DNA from: Bacillus sp. DNRA2 | Lineage (GTDB): Bacteria; Bacillota; Bacilli; Bacillales; Cytobacillaceae | NCBI RefSeq assembly: GCF_012843265.1 | Contig: NZ_JABAIT010000009.1 | Location: 1-64,000, forward strand | Direction of reading: 5' to 3' | DNA length: 64,000 nucleotides | Notes under the pieces: model-generated | What the model was told of the DNA's origin: nothing | Databases searched by the model: none | The model's input: only the letters and a program-made list of their open reading frames with translations | Program-made: the position numbers and the translations under genes | In this document: positions 36,415-46,646 of the stretch, one piece after another | Numbering within the stretch: position 1 is the first letter of the stretch | Layout: every line of letters begins with the position of its first letter

Positions 36415-36987
36415 ATGCAACACCTCATTTTAGCCTCATCATCTCCACGGCGAAAAGAACTTCTTGAAACTCTTCAATTAACATTCGACATTTCCAGCAG
36501 TGAAGCAGATGAAAGCTATGAACCAGGTACTGCTCCAGCGCAAATTGTAATGGAGTTGGCCGTTCGAAAAGCAAGCGATGTCGCACAGCGAAACCCAGAG
36601 TCATTTGTGATTGGCGCTGACACAATCGTCGTATTAGCACATCAAGTATTGGGTAAGCCGAAAGACAAGGACGATGCCATCGATATGTTGACGAAACTAT
36701 CGGGCAAAACGCACTCCGTTTATACAGGTGTGGCGATTGTCCATGGCGAAACATGGGTTCAATTTTACGAAAAAACAGATGTGACATTTTGGGAATTAAC
36801 AGAGTCAGAAATTAACGTTTATATTAAAAGCGGGGAGCCGTTTGATAAGGCTGGAGCCTACGGAATTCAGGGTTTTGGCAGTATGCTTGTCAAGCAAATT
36901 TCAGGTGACTATTTTGCGGTAGTCGGACTTCCTGTTTCAAGGACGGTCCGTGAATTGCAAAAGGCGGGCTACAAGCTTCCGTATTGA
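36415..36987 (+). CDS. maf: Maf family nucleoside triphosphate pyrophosphatase
   Basis: Maf hydrolyzes dTTP, UTP or modified nucleotides and, in B. subtilis, overexpression blocks septum formation. The 190-residue protein has the N-terminal signature LILASSSPRRKELLE, the catalytic-region pattern VIGADTIVV near residue 67 and KPKDKDDAIDMLTKLSG. The motif DKAGAYGIQGFG near 143 is characteristic. ATG 36415 follows AAAGGAC. It precedes radC as in relatives. Confidence 0.95.
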   Translation: MQHLILASSSPRRKELLETLQLTFDISSSEADESYEPGTAPAQIVMELAVRKASDVAQRNPESFVIGADTIVVLAHQVLGKPKDKDDAIDMLTKLSGKTHSVYTGVAIVHGETWVQFYEKTDVTFWELTESEINVYIKSGEPFDKAGAYGIQGFGSMLVKQISGDYFAVVGLPVSRTVRELQKAGYKLPY

Positions 36988-37045
36988 TAAAGCTCCCAAC
37001 CTCCATCAAACTTTTAGAACTCCCCGAATATAGGGAGGAATTTTG

Positions 37046-37735
37046 TTGAAGCAAGAATCATTAATGATTCGTGATTTTCCACAGGATGAACGACCTCGGG
37101 AACGATTTATCCAAAGTGGACCAAGGAGTCTGTCTAATCATGAGCTGTTAGCGATTATGCTGCGCACGGGGACGAAGGACGAATCAGTGCTGCAATTATC
37201 CAATCGCTTATTAACTCAATTTGAAGGATTAAGACTTTTGAAGGAAGCCACTTTGGAAGAAATTACGTCTATTAAGGGAATAGGTCAAGCAAAGGCGATT
37301 CAAATATTGGCAGCGGTTGAAATTGGTCGACGGATTTCCAACCTAGTACATGAGGATCGTTATGTGATTCGTTCCCCTGAGGATGGCGCCAAGCTGATGA
37401 TGAATGAAATGCGCTTTTTAACACAGGAGCATTTCGTTTGCTTGTACCTTAACACCAAAAATCAGGTTCTTCATAAGCAAACCATTTTTATTGGTAGCCT
37501 CAATGCCTCTATTGTACACCCCCGCGAGGTATATAAAGAAGCGCTCAGGCGTTCCGCTGCCTCCATTATCTGCTTGCATAATCACCCATCAGGCGATCCC
37601 GCACCAAGCCGGGAGGATATTGAGGTGACGAAGCGTTTGGTGGAATGTGGAAAAATTATTGGGATTGATTTGTTAGATCACCTTATTATTGGTGAGAATA
37701 AATATGTTAGTTTGAAGGAAAAAGGTTATTTGTAG
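37046..37735 (+). CDS. radC: RadC family protein (JAB/MPN domain)
   Basis: A 229-residue protein of the RadC family; its cellular role is not settled and loss does not usually cause repair defects. It contains a helix-hairpin-helix region (LEEITSIKGIGQAKAIQIL near 70) and the JAMM metal motif HNHPSGDPAPSREDIE near residue 175. I choose TTG 37046, seven bases after GGGAGG; ATG 37064 at MIRDFPQDERPRERF is the alternative, and matches where many homologs begin. Confidence 0.92.
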   Translation: MKQESLMIRDFPQDERPRERFIQSGPRSLSNHELLAIMLRTGTKDESVLQLSNRLLTQFEGLRLLKEATLEEITSIKGIGQAKAIQILAAVEIGRRISNLVHEDRYVIRSPEDGAKLMMNEMRFLTQEHFVCLYLNTKNQVLHKQTIFIGSLNASIVHPREVYKEALRRSAASIICLHNHPSGDPAPSREDIEVTKRLVECGKIIGIDLLDHLIIGENKYVSLKEKGYL

Positions 37736-37895
37736 CACTATGATTTTGGGTTTCGTTAAGCTATAATATTAGTTATGATTTTTTGCCGAAATGGAACGAA
37801 TATTGGACGTTAATATTAAAAATCATGTGCGCACAATCGTGTAAATACTTGCACTTGTCTTTACATTGTTTTTCAAAAAAAGGGGAGATACAACC

Positions 37896-38918
37896 ATGTT
37901 TGGATTTGGAACAAAAGATTTAGGAATCGACTTAGGGACGGCGAACACGCTCGTTTATGTAAAAGGAAAAAGTATTGTATTAAGAGAGCCTTCTGTCGTT
38001 GCATTTCAAACGGATACGAAGCAAATCGTCGCTGTTGGAAATGACGCGAAAAATATGATTGGTCGGACACCTGGGAATGTCGTGGCACTACGCCCGATGA
38101 AGGATGGGGTTATTGCCGATTACGAAACAACTGCAACGATGATGAAATACTACATAAAACAAGCGACGAAGCAGAAAAGCCTGTTTGCAGGAAAACCCTA
38201 TGTCATGGTTTGTGTACCATCTGGAATCACCGCGGTTGAAGAACGTGCTGTCATTGATGCAACACGTCAGGCCGGAGCCCGCGATGCTTATACAATTGAA
38301 GAGCCGTTTGCTGCTGCAATCGGTGCGAACTTGCCAGTTTGGGAACCAACAGGAAGCATGGTCGTCGATATCGGTGGTGGAACAACAGAGGTGGCGATTA
38401 TCTCCTTGGGTGGTATCGTAACATCACAATCAATCCGCGTAGCTGGTGATGAAATGGATGATGCCATTATTCACTTCATTCGCAAGAATTACAATTTAAT
38501 GATTGGGGAACGAACTGCGGAAATTATTAAAATGGAAATTGGTTCTGCAGGTGACCCTGAAGGCGTCGATAACATGGAAATCCGTGGACGTGACTTATTA
38601 ACAGGTCTTCCTAAAACCATTGAAATTACTGCTTTAGAAATATCAAAAGCTTTGCATGATACGGTTTATGCTATCGTCGACGCAGTTAAAGTGACACTTG
38701 AGAAAACTCCGCCAGAATTAGCTGCTGACATTATGGACCGCGGTATCGTCTTAACTGGTGGTGGTGCATTGCTTCGTAATTTGGACAAGGTTATTAGTGA
38801 AGAAACGAACATGCCTGTTTTAATCGCTGAAAATCCGCTTGATTGTGTCGCAATTGGTACTGGTAAAGCGCTTGACCATATTCATTTATTTAAAAATAAA
38901 GCTCGTGATTCTAGATAG
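37896..38918 (+). CDS. mreB: Rod-shape actin homolog MreB
   Basis: MreB forms membrane-bound filaments that direct lateral wall synthesis. The 340-residue protein has the phosphate-1 motif [17 protein letters not shown] at the N-terminus, the phosphate-2 region [18 protein letters not shown] and the adenosine motif [14 protein letters not shown]. Near-identity with B. subtilis MreB is evident along the length. ATG 37896 lies after AGGGGAGA; the frame is open from 37866, but an extension there has no support. First of mreBCD. Confidence 0.97.
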   Translation: MFGFGTKDLGIDLGTANTLVYVKGKSIVLREPSVVAFQTDTKQIVAVGNDAKNMIGRTPGNVVALRPMKDGVIADYETTATMMKYYIKQATKQKSLFAGKPYVMVCVPSGITAVEERAVIDATRQAGARDAYTIEEPFAAAIGANLPVWEPTGSMVVDIGGGTTEVAIISLGGIVTSQSIRVAGDEMDDAIIHFIRKNYNLMIGERTAEIIKMEIGSAGDPEGVDNMEIRGRDLLTGLPKTIEITALEISKALHDTVYAIVDAVKVTLEKTPPELAADIMDRGIVLTGGGALLRNLDKVISEETNMPVLIAENPLDCVAIGTGKALDHIHLFKNKARDSR

Positions 38919-38999
38919 AACTTATGTTGCTCGTGAAAAGAACGATTTGTTCCTTTCACGAAGCACATTAGATTAGACCCTAAAAAAGAGGTGTACATC

Positions 39000-39884
39000 A
39001 TGCCACCGTTTTTTCTTAATAAACGACTGATTATCTTACTCGTCAGCATGATTATACTCGTGGCATTGATTGGTTTTTCTTTAAGAGAGAGAGAAGAACT
39101 TACATGGCCAGAGCAATTCATGAAGGATACGACCGGTTTAGTGCAATCCCTCGTGTCTCGGCCTGTTAATTATGTTGCTGGTTTTTTTGAAAACTTGAAT
39201 GATTTGCAGGATACATATCATGAAAACAAAGAATTAAAGAAACGTGTTGACAAAATTGCCCGCTTAGAAGCGGAAGTACAGTTATTGGAAAAAGAAAACA
39301 AACGCTTAAACGAAATCCTTGATAAAGAGGATACTCTACGAAATTATAAATCTACTCAAGGAACGGTCATTGCTAGAAATCCAGATCGCTGGAATGAACA
39401 GGTTATTATTGATAAAGGTAAAACGAACGGAATTGCCAAAAACATGGCGGTTATTACCGCTAATGGTTTAATTGGTAAGGTTAAGACGGTTAATCAATTT
39501 ACTTCTACCGTCCAACTATTAAGCGCAAATGATCCGAAAAATCGGATATCTGCTGTTATTTTAGGTGGAGAAGTTGAGGTTCATGGTCTGATTATGGGCT
39601 ATGATGAGAAAAAAGAACTATTACTGATGAAACAAATTCCTGCTGACGCAAAGGTCACTAAGGATCAAAATATTACAACTTCTGGTTTGGGTGGTATTTT
39701 CCCGCCAGGTTTACCGATTGGTAAAGTAGTTGAAATAGTTCCTGATGAATATGGGTTAACACAAACGGCTTATGTCAAGCCAGGAGCAGATTTCTATGAT
39801 ATACGGCACGTGATGGTGATTGAAAGAGGAATGCTTCAGCCCGAAGCAAGTGATATGGTAGATGACAAGGGGGAGGAGTTGTGA
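39000..39884 (+). CDS. mreC: Rod-shape-determining protein MreC
   Basis: MreC is a bitopic membrane protein that scaffolds the elongation wall-synthesis machinery. The 294-residue protein has a cytoplasmic start, one helix (LIILLVSMIILVALIGFSL), an extracellular coiled coil (residues about 65-110) and the beta-barrel domain containing RNPDRWNEQVIIDKG and GLIGKV. ATG 39000 lies nine bases after GAGGTG. It overlaps mreD by four bases. Confidence 0.95.
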   Translation: MPPFFLNKRLIILLVSMIILVALIGFSLREREELTWPEQFMKDTTGLVQSLVSRPVNYVAGFFENLNDLQDTYHENKELKKRVDKIARLEAEVQLLEKENKRLNEILDKEDTLRNYKSTQGTVIARNPDRWNEQVIIDKGKTNGIAKNMAVITANGLIGKVKTVNQFTSTVQLLSANDPKNRISAVILGGEVEVHGLIMGYDEKKELLLMKQIPADAKVTKDQNITTSGLGGIFPPGLPIGKVVEIVPDEYGLTQTAYVKPGADFYDIRHVMVIERGMLQPEASDMVDDKGEEL

Positions 39885-40399
39885 GAACCTTCCTTCTTCC
39901 TGTCTTATTCACAGCTTGCTTTATTTTTGAAAGTATTTTTCTGGAATTAACTCCAGGGAAGTATCTTCACCATGACAATCTTTTTGTTCCGCATCTACTG
40001 ATGATTGCGCTGATTCTCCTAACGATCTATGGTAATCGGAACTATGGCATCATGTACGGTTTTATCTTTGGACTGCTTTTTGATGTGATTTATATTGAAA
40101 TTATTGGAATATACATGGTCGTTTTTCCGATTGTATGCTATTTAATTTCGAAAATCATGAAAGTGCTTCAAACGAACTTAATCATCGTGACATTCGTAAC
40201 GCTGATTGGGGTTGCCCTGCTTGAGGTTTCTGTGTATTATATGAGCTTCCTCATCCACCGAACCGACATGGTTTTCTCAACCTTTTTACACGATCGCTTA
40301 ATACCAACGATTATTCTCAATCTTGTCTTGACGATTATTTTCGCTTATCCTCTGAAGCGGCATTTTGAAAAATTAGCGGATCAATTGCGAAATGAATAA
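39881..40399 (+). CDS. mreD: Rod-shape-determining protein MreD
   Basis: A 172-residue integral membrane protein with about six helices, the third member of mreBCD. GTG 39881 overlaps the mreC stop and follows GGGGGAGG. The aspartate in GLLFDVIYIEIIG is a conserved feature. It works with MreC in the elongasome. Confidence 0.93.
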   Translation: MRTFLLPVLFTACFIFESIFLELTPGKYLHHDNLFVPHLLMIALILLTIYGNRNYGIMYGFIFGLLFDVIYIEIIGIYMVVFPIVCYLISKIMKVLQTNLIIVTFVTLIGVALLEVSVYYMSFLIHRTDMVFSTFLHDRLIPTIILNLVLTIIFAYPLKRHFEKLADQLRNE

Positions 40400-40495
40400 G
40401 TATTAGTATGGAAAAATATTTTCTTATTTGTTTTAATAAAAGGAATTTTTCACGTTTCTGTCGAATTCATTTTCCATTGAGGTGAGCAATCTACC

Positions 40496-41176
40496 ATGAA
40501 AAAATCGCAAAATGTAACCATAAAGGGAACGAAAGACGGCATCACACTACATCTCGATGATTCCTGCTCATATGAAGAGCTGAAAAAAGAACTCGATATC
40601 AAGCTGTCTGCAAATTCACGCACCAATGAAGGTCAACCGCTTACAACAGTGAAGGTACAAGTTGGAAATCGGTATTTAACCGATGAAATGCATGAAGAAA
40701 TTAAAGAGATTATTCGCAAAAAGAAAAATTTGGTCGTAGACGAAATCGTCACAAGTGTTATGACGATTGAAGAGGCGGCACGAATCAAGGCTGAATCAGA
40801 AATCGTTTCAGTGGCGAGGATTATCCGCTCTGGACAGGTTTTGGAGGTTCCGGGGGATTTATTACTATTGGGTGACGTGAACCCGGGGGGCACTGTGAAA
40901 GCTGGCGGAAACATTTTTATCATGGGTACGTTAAAGGGGATTGCCCATGCAGGCTGCTATGGCGATGATCAAGCCGTTATTTCAGCTGCAGTCATGAATC
41001 CGTCTCAGCTATGGATTAGCGATTGTATCAATCGTGCACCAGATCATGCTGCAGACTCCGATAAAAAGATGCTTGAATGTGCTTTTATTGATGAGAATCG
41101 ACAAATTGTCGTTGATAGAATACAAGTATTGATGCATCTTAGACCAAATTTAACAAGATTGGAAGGGGGATTCTAG
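40496..41176 (+). CDS. minC: Septum site-determining protein MinC
   Basis: MinC blocks FtsZ ring formation near cell poles. The 226-residue protein has an N-terminal FtsZ-inhibiting domain and the C-terminal beta-helical dimerization domain with [26 protein letters not shown] and [22 protein letters not shown] 40496 follows GAGGTGAG. minD begins three bases after the stop. A TGTCGAA sequence lies upstream at 40459. Confidence 0.96.
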   Translation: MKKSQNVTIKGTKDGITLHLDDSCSYEELKKELDIKLSANSRTNEGQPLTTVKVQVGNRYLTDEMHEEIKEIIRKKKNLVVDEIVTSVMTIEEAARIKAESEIVSVARIIRSGQVLEVPGDLLLLGDVNPGGTVKAGGNIFIMGTLKGIAHAGCYGDDQAVISAAVMNPSQLWISDCINRAPDHAADSDKKMLECAFIDENRQIVVDRIQVLMHLRPNLTRLEGGF

Positions 41177-41178
41177 CA

Positions 41179-41982
41179 ATGGGAGAAGCAATAGTTGTTA
41201 CTTCGGGTAAAGGCGGAGTAGGAAAAACTACCACATCAGCAAACTTAGGCACTGCTTTGGCATTGCAGGGTAAACGTGTATGTTTAGTCGATACCGATAT
41301 CGGGCTTAGAAACCTTGATGTCGTAATGGGACTTGAAAATCGAATCATCTATGATTTAGTCGATGTTATTCAAGGGAGATGTAAAATTCATCAGGCGCTC
41401 GTCAAAGATAAGCGTTTTGAAGATTTGCTTTACTTGTTGCCTGCAGCACAAACCCTTGATAAAACAGCGGTAACACCTGAACAAATGAAAGTCTTAGTGA
41501 ATGAACTTAAGCAAGACTATGATTATATTATTATCGATTGTCCAGCTGGAATCGAGCACGGCTACAAAAACGCCATTGCCGGTGCGGATAAAGCGATTGT
41601 TGTGACGACCCCTGAGGTTTCTGCAGTCCGTGATGCCGATCGTATCATCGGTCTGTTGGAAAAAGAAGAAGGGATTGAATCACCAAAATTAGTGATCAAT
41701 CGGATTCGTAATCACTTAATGAAAAATGGTGACATGCTGGATGTGGATGAAGTAACTTCACACTTATCGATTGACCTGCTTGGTATTGTCGCGGATGACG
41801 ATGAAGTCATCAAAGCGTCCAACCATGGTGAGCCAATTGCCTTAAATCCAAACAGCAAGGCATCGATTGCCTACCGCAACATTGCCCGACGCATTTTAGG
41901 AGAGTCCATCCCGCTTCAATCACTAGAATCAGATGAAAAAGGAATGTTCTCTAAAATCAAACGCTTCTTTGGTGCAAAATAA
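41179..41982 (+). CDS. minD: Septum site-determining ATPase MinD
   Basis: MinD is a ParA-type ATPase that binds the membrane and recruits MinC. The 267-residue protein has the deviant Walker A GKGGVGKTTT at residues 10-19, LVDTDIGLRNLD, and the membrane-targeting amphipathic C-terminus FSKIKRFFG. ATG 41179 overlaps its binding site region with minC's end (GGAAGGGGG). Confidence 0.97.
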   Translation: MGEAIVVTSGKGGVGKTTTSANLGTALALQGKRVCLVDTDIGLRNLDVVMGLENRIIYDLVDVIQGRCKIHQALVKDKRFEDLLYLLPAAQTLDKTAVTPEQMKVLVNELKQDYDYIIIDCPAGIEHGYKNAIAGADKAIVVTTPEVSAVRDADRIIGLLEKEEGIESPKLVINRIRNHLMKNGDMLDVDEVTSHLSIDLLGIVADDDEVIKASNHGEPIALNPNSKASIAYRNIARRILGESIPLQSLESDEKGMFSKIKRFFGAK

Positions 41983-41989
41983 TATCTGA

Positions 41990-42032
41990 AATAAAAAGGC
42001 CTGTCTGATAAATTTGCAGACAGGCTTTATTT
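41990..42032. terminator. Terminator after minD
   Basis: Arms gcctgtctg (41999-42007) and cagacaggc (42017-42025) are flanked by aaataaaaa and tttattt, so the stem extends; it can act on both strands. Confidence 0.88.
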
Positions 42033-42104
42033 GGTTTGTGAGCATATTCCCTTTGGACCACTCATAGACTTGTACAAATGTCTATTTAGAATGGTGGGGA
42101 GATT

Positions 42105-42908
42105 ATGCGATCTAGTGCAGATGACGTGCGGAAACGGATTGCAAAACGAAAACGGGAACGCGAAAAGCAAGTCGAGCCAAACCGACCAAGCAAACCAAGC
42201 AAACCAAGTTTTCTATATCAGGAGCCAGAAGAGCGGGATGGATTTGATCGGTTTCCATCCTATGAAATAACTCCAGAGGAAGGAAATCATCCTCTTTTTC
42301 GCAAGGAAGTATTTCTGTTTAAGGTGATGGCTTCTGCCTGCTTATTTTTGGTCTTGGCGATATTATTTCGGAATGAGTCCCCAGCGCTGGATACAGCACG
42401 GAATTTTGTTTCGCAGTCATTTGAAAAGGATTTTCAGTTCGCAACTGTTTCTAACTGGTATGAAGATAAATTTGGTAAGCCACTTGCACTTTTCCCAGTT
42501 CCTGAGGGTAAAGGAGGCGGTAAGGAAAATGTCCAGAAGGATAATGGACAACATTATGCTTTGCCAGCATCCGGGAAAATTTTAGAGGATTTTCAAGAAA
42601 GCGGACAGCGAGTCATCATAGAAACCTCTAAGGATGCGGCTGTGGAAGCAATGGGAGAAGGAATGGTTCGGTTTGTCGGCGAAAAGGAGGGTTTCGGCAA
42701 AACAGTGGTCATTCAGCATGCTGACAAAAGTGAATCGTGGTACGGTAACTTAGGGGAGATTTCTGTCAGTCTTTATGATTTTATTGAAAAAGGAAAAAAG
42801 GTCGGTACGGTCAGTAATGGAGATTCGGGTGAAAAAGGGTCATTTTATTTTGCGATTAAAAAGGATGAAAACTTCATCGATCCAATCCAGGTGATTCAAT
42901 TTGAATAA
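42105..42908 (+). CDS. spoIVFA: Stage IV sporulation protein FA, SpoIVFA
   Basis: SpoIVFA holds the SpoIVFB protease in an inactive complex with BofA in the outer forespore membrane. The 267-residue protein has a very basic N-terminus (RKRIAKRKREREK), a membrane helix around residues 70-87 and a degenerate M23 (LytM-like) domain, with VRFVGEKEGFGKTVVIQHAD near 190. The usual zinc ligands are lost, as known for the family. ATG 42105 follows GGGGAG. It overlaps spoIVFB by eight bases. BofC, another controller of the same checkpoint, is at 55564. Confidence 0.92.
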   Translation: MRSSADDVRKRIAKRKREREKQVEPNRPSKPSKPSFLYQEPEERDGFDRFPSYEITPEEGNHPLFRKEVFLFKVMASACLFLVLAILFRNESPALDTARNFVSQSFEKDFQFATVSNWYEDKFGKPLALFPVPEGKGGGKENVQKDNGQHYALPASGKILEDFQESGQRVIIETSKDAAVEAMGEGMVRFVGEKEGFGKTVVIQHADKSESWYGNLGEISVSLYDFIEKGKKVGTVSNGDSGEKGSFYFAIKKDENFIDPIQVIQFE

Positions 42909-43767
42909 ACTTATCTTTTTTCTCAGGCAGGTAAAAATTCATCCACTCCTATGGTTTGTGATTGCATTAGCCGTGTTAACAGCGCGATTTTGGGAAGTAA
43001 CCATCCTATTTTTGATCGTCCTCGTTCATGAATTAGGGCATGCAGCAGCAGCGTCCTATTTTCAATGGCGAATTAAACACATTACCTTGCTTCCATTCGG
43101 TGGTGTAGTTGAAATGGATGAGCACGGAAATCGACCTTTATTAGAAGAGTCCATTGTAATTTTGGCAGGCCCTATCCAACATGTGTGGCTGATTGGGGTT
43201 GCTTTTTGCTTTTATCAGCTATCGTGGTTAAGTCCCGATCATTATTCACTCTTTTTATCTATGAATCTAATGGTGCTCATGTTTAATTTGCTCCCGATTT
43301 GGCCGCTTGACGGGGGCAAACTTGTCTTTTTATTATTGTCCTATATAAAGCCCTTTCCGATTGCCCACCGTATGATGATTTATATCTCATTCCTGTCAAT
43401 CATTCTGTTTACAGTATTTACGCTCCTATTAATGCCAAGCAATTTAAACGTATGGATTATTCTCGCCTTTTTACTGTTTTCCCTTTATTATGAATGGAAG
43501 CAGCATCGCTTTATTTTTATGCGGTTTTTGCTGGAACGCTATTATGGGAAAAGAGACGATTTACGTGTGCTCAAGCCGTTGAAGGTTGCTGAGGAAGAAT
43601 TGATTGTACACGTTCTAGAACGATTTTGCCGTGGCTGCAAGCATCCAATTGTCATTGAAGAAAATGGTAAAGAAAAGGGCATTCTTGATGAAAATGAAAT
43701 TCTACATGCAATTTTCGCAGAAAAATTGTTAACAGCCAAAATTCGTGATTTACTATATACATACTAA
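42901..43767 (+). CDS. spoIVFB: Intramembrane protease SpoIVFB
   Basis: SpoIVFB is the site-2 metalloprotease that cleaves pro-sigma-K in the mother cell. The 288-residue protein has about six helices, the zinc motif HELGH near residue 43 and the third ligand in LLPIWPLDGGK near residue 137. The C-terminal part contains a CBS-like domain (HPIVIEENGKEKGILDENEI). TTG 42901 overlaps the end of spoIVFA. Its substrate gene sigK is not in the window. Confidence 0.94.
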   Translation: MNKLIFFLRQVKIHPLLWFVIALAVLTARFWEVTILFLIVLVHELGHAAAASYFQWRIKHITLLPFGGVVEMDEHGNRPLLEESIVILAGPIQHVWLIGVAFCFYQLSWLSPDHYSLFLSMNLMVLMFNLLPIWPLDGGKLVFLLLSYIKPFPIAHRMMIYISFLSIILFTVFTLLLMPSNLNVWIILAFLLFSLYYEWKQHRFIFMRFLLERYYGKRDDLRVLKPLKVAEEELIVHVLERFCRGCKHPIVIEENGKEKGILDENEILHAIFAEKLLTAKIRDLLYTY

Positions 43768-43794
43768 TAGTCGTAGCAAAAGAGAGGCCCTATT

Positions 43795-45270
43795 ATGAAA
43801 AAAATCATTATTAATCATTCTTTAACAGAAAAACGCTATGCTGTATTAAACGGTTCAAAGATTGAAAAAGTCAATATTTATCAGCCCCAACATGAATCCT
43901 TGGTGGGGCATATTTATTTGGGAACGGTAGCGAAGGTGATGCCGGGCTTAAACGCTGTCTTTGTTGATATTGGTACGGAGAAACAAGGATTTTTGCACCG
44001 TGACCAATTGGCAGCTTACAGAAATGCTTCCGGAGCATTTTCTGATCGGAAAAATAAATCGGTAACAGCCTTTACTTATCAAGGTGAAAAATTGTTAGTC
44101 CAAGTTGTAAAGGATGAAACAGGCGATAAAGGTCCACGCCTTTCAGGCCTAATCGAACTGAATGGTGAGCATCTCGTCTACTTGGCTAACGAAAATTCTG
44201 TGTCTGTTTCTAAAAAACTAAACGATGACAACGAACGTAAAGCTTGGTTTAATTTTGGAATGAAGCAAAGAATCGGAAATGAAGGCTTTATTTTTCGGAC
44301 TGCAGTAGAGGGGCAAGAACCTGATGACATCCTAGCAGAAATCAAAGTCCTAAGAAAACAATATCAAGAACTAGCCCAACTTGCACAACATCGGAAGAAA
44401 ACAGGTCTATATCATCAAAGAAACCATTTTCTTGAACAAATTAAAACAGAATGTACGAGCTTAAACGCTGGTGAGATTTGGGTCGATGATTTGATGTTGA
44501 AGCAGGAGCTTGAACGCTTGGCTACTCCAGACCGTTCGGTATTATTTTATCAAGGAAAGGAAAACATCTTTTCAAGCTATCACATTGAGCAAGAGCTCGA
44601 CAAGGCATTGCAACGGAAGGTTGAGCTTGCTAATGGTGCTTACCTAGTCATTGACGAAACAGAAGCTTTAACGATTATTGATGTTAATACTGGTAAGTTT
44701 ATAGGGAAAACAAAGCGTGAAGAAACTGTCTTAAAAACAAACCTTGCTGCAGCAGTTGAGGTTGCAAAGCAACTGCGCTTAAGAGATATTGGCGGAATCA
44801 TTCTGATTGATTTTATCGATATGAAAAGTGAAAACGAACGACATATGGTCGAGCGAGCCATCGAGACCGAATTGGCAAAAGACGAAAAGCCTACGAAGGT
44901 GCTAGGCTTTACTGAATTGGGAATTCTGCAGCTGACAAGAAAGAAAACAAAGCAAGCTTTATCAGAAGCTTTGTCGATAAACTGTCCAACCTGCAACGGT
45001 TCTGGAAAAGTGTTAAGTCCGGAAACGATTGCCTTCAGGCTTGAACGTGAATTGTGGGAGCACCGTCATTTGGATAATGATGCGGTGTGGGTGGAGACGA
45101 CTGAAGAGGTCCGTTCTGTCTTTGCGGGTGTGAAGGATATCCATTTGCAACGCTTTCAGGAATTGCTTGGCTTCCGAATAATTCTTACTGTGGCTGAAGC
45201 TGATAAGCCATTTTATCGTGTACGGCAATATGGCCTGATTGATGAGTTGATTGAAAAAATCAAACAGTAA
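43795..45270 (+). CDS. rng: Ribonuclease E/G family protein (RNase G)
   Basis: An endoribonuclease of the RNase E/G family, 491 residues. It has the S1-like RNA-binding domain (GTVAKVMPGLNAVFVDIGTEKQGFLH-type sequence at 43-70), the catalytic region IIDVNTGKF and GGIILIDFIDM with magnesium-binding aspartates, and the Zn-link CPTCNGSG near 398. B. subtilis lacks RNase E/G, while several other Bacillaceae carry rng in this place, between spoIVFB and rplU. Confidence 0.94.
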   Translation: MKKIIINHSLTEKRYAVLNGSKIEKVNIYQPQHESLVGHIYLGTVAKVMPGLNAVFVDIGTEKQGFLHRDQLAAYRNASGAFSDRKNKSVTAFTYQGEKLLVQVVKDETGDKGPRLSGLIELNGEHLVYLANENSVSVSKKLNDDNERKAWFNFGMKQRIGNEGFIFRTAVEGQEPDDILAEIKVLRKQYQELAQLAQHRKKTGLYHQRNHFLEQIKTECTSLNAGEIWVDDLMLKQELERLATPDRSVLFYQGKENIFSSYHIEQELDKALQRKVELANGAYLVIDETEALTIIDVNTGKFIGKTKREETVLKTNLAAAVEVAKQLRLRDIGGIILIDFIDMKSENERHMVERAIETELAKDEKPTKVLGFTELGILQLTRKKTKQALSEALSINCPTCNGSGKVLSPETIAFRLERELWEHRHLDNDAVWVETTEEVRSVFAGVKDIHLQRFQELLGFRIILTVAEADKPFYRVRQYGLIDELIEKIKQ

Positions 45271-45331
45271 TTTGAGTCGTTTATATCGTTTTCCTAATCC
45301 ATATTCACTCATTTTCCGTCAAGATTTTCAG

Positions 45332-45360
45332 TTGACACCATATAGCGAGTGTGATAGGAT
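45332..45360 (+). promoter_or_regulatory. rplU: Promoter of the rplU operon
   Basis: TTGACA (45332-45337) and TAGGAT (45355-45360) are 17 bases apart, a strong sigma-A type promoter upstream of the L21 leader. Confidence 0.8.
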
Positions 45361-45365
45361 TTTAA

Positions 45366-45466
45366 TGTTATGTTTATAGCATACCGCGCATTTCAGGTAG
45401 TAAGCTTTTGCGTGATTCTATGAAGTTCCGCAGAACGCCTGGCAATGGCGAGTCCCCAATTTTAAG
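45366..45466 (+). promoter_or_regulatory. L21 leader RNA upstream of rplU
   Basis: A structured 5' untranslated region of about 110 bases lies between the promoter and rplU. It has paired segments such as tgcgtga/ttctatg and cgcctggcaatggcg near 45437-45451. Bacillaceae have a known L21 leader at this position, thought to bind the ribosomal protein. The fold here is judged by location and visible inverted repeats only. Confidence 0.65.
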
Positions 45467-45478
45467 GAGGTGCAGTTC

Positions 45479-45787
45479 ATGTACGCAATTATCGAAACTG
45501 GCGGTAAGCAATTGAAAGTAGAAGCAGGTCAAGCTATCTACATCGAAAAGCTTAACGCAGAAGCAGGCGAAACAGTTACTTTTGACAAAGTTCTTTTCGT
45601 TGGTGGAGAAAACGTAAAAGTAGGAAGCCCATTAGTTGAAGGCGCTACTGTTACAGCTAAAGTTGAGAAACAAGGCCGCGGTAAAAAAATCATCGTTTTC
45701 AAATACAAAGCGAAGAAAAACAACCGTAAAAAGCAAGGTCATCGTCAGCCATACACTAAAGTTGTTATCGAAGCAATCAACGCGTAA
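45479..45787 (+). CDS. rplU: 50S ribosomal protein L21
   Basis: A 102-residue ribosomal protein of the large subunit. The N-terminus [18 protein letters not shown] and the [17 protein letters not shown] end are typical of L21. ATG 45479 lies after TAAGGAGG. It is the first gene of rplU-prp-rpmA and is probably autoregulated through the leader. Confidence 0.97.
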   Translation: MYAIIETGGKQLKVEAGQAIYIEKLNAEAGETVTFDKVLFVGGENVKVGSPLVEGATVTAKVEKQGRGKKIIVFKYKAKKNNRKKQGHRQPYTKVVIEAINA

Positions 45788-45798
45788 GGTTTGATTTG

Positions 45799-46131
45799 AT
45801 GATTAACATTACGATTAATCGTACTGAATCCGGAACTATTCATTCGTTCACTATGAATGGACATGCCAATTTCGCACGTCACGGCGAGGATCTCGTCTGT
45901 GCGGGAGCATCCGCTGTTTCCTTTGGTTCTGTCAATGCCATCGAGGCATTAACTGGTATCGTACCAGAGATTGAACAAAGTCAAGGCGGCTTTCTCCGAT
46001 GTACATACCCAACTGATTTACAAAAGGATGTACAAGAGAAAGTTCAATTGCTTCTTGAAGCTATGGTTGTTTCATTAGAAACGATTGAAAGAGATTACGG
46101 AAAGCACATAAAAATTACCTTCAAAAAGTAG
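45799..46131 (+). CDS. prp: Ribosomal-processing cysteine protease Prp (YsxB)
   Basis: Prp removes the N-terminal extension of ribosomal protein L27 in Firmicutes. The 110-residue protein has the catalytic pair in NGHANFARHGEDLVCAGAS, with the His and Cys expected of the family. ATG 45799 is preferred over TTG 45796. It sits between rplU and rpmA; its substrate is encoded next. Confidence 0.94.
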   Translation: MINITINRTESGTIHSFTMNGHANFARHGEDLVCAGASAVSFGSVNAIEALTGIVPEIEQSQGGFLRCTYPTDLQKDVQEKVQLLLEAMVVSLETIERDYGKHIKITFKK

Positions 46132-46434
<303 letters not shown>

Positions 46435-46443
46435 GCTCTTATT

Positions 46444-46483
46444 AGAAAACTCTAGCCCATGTTGGTTAGAGTTTTCTTTTTTC
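46444..46483 (+). terminator. Terminator of the rplU operon
   Basis: Perfect arms agaaaactcta (46444-46454) and tagagttttct (46467-46477), followed by TTTTT. Confidence 0.92.
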
Positions 46484-46646
46484 TTCAATGAACGCTAGCT
46501 TAAGCCTTCAAAATAATACCCCTATTCCTTTCTTTAGTGAGGAGTTTTGCTAAAATTTTCATTTTTTGCTTACGGTTTGTGCGTTTTTTGATATACTAAC
46601 ACCAAGCAGTCTGATGACAATATACTGGCTGAGTGGGAGTGCATGT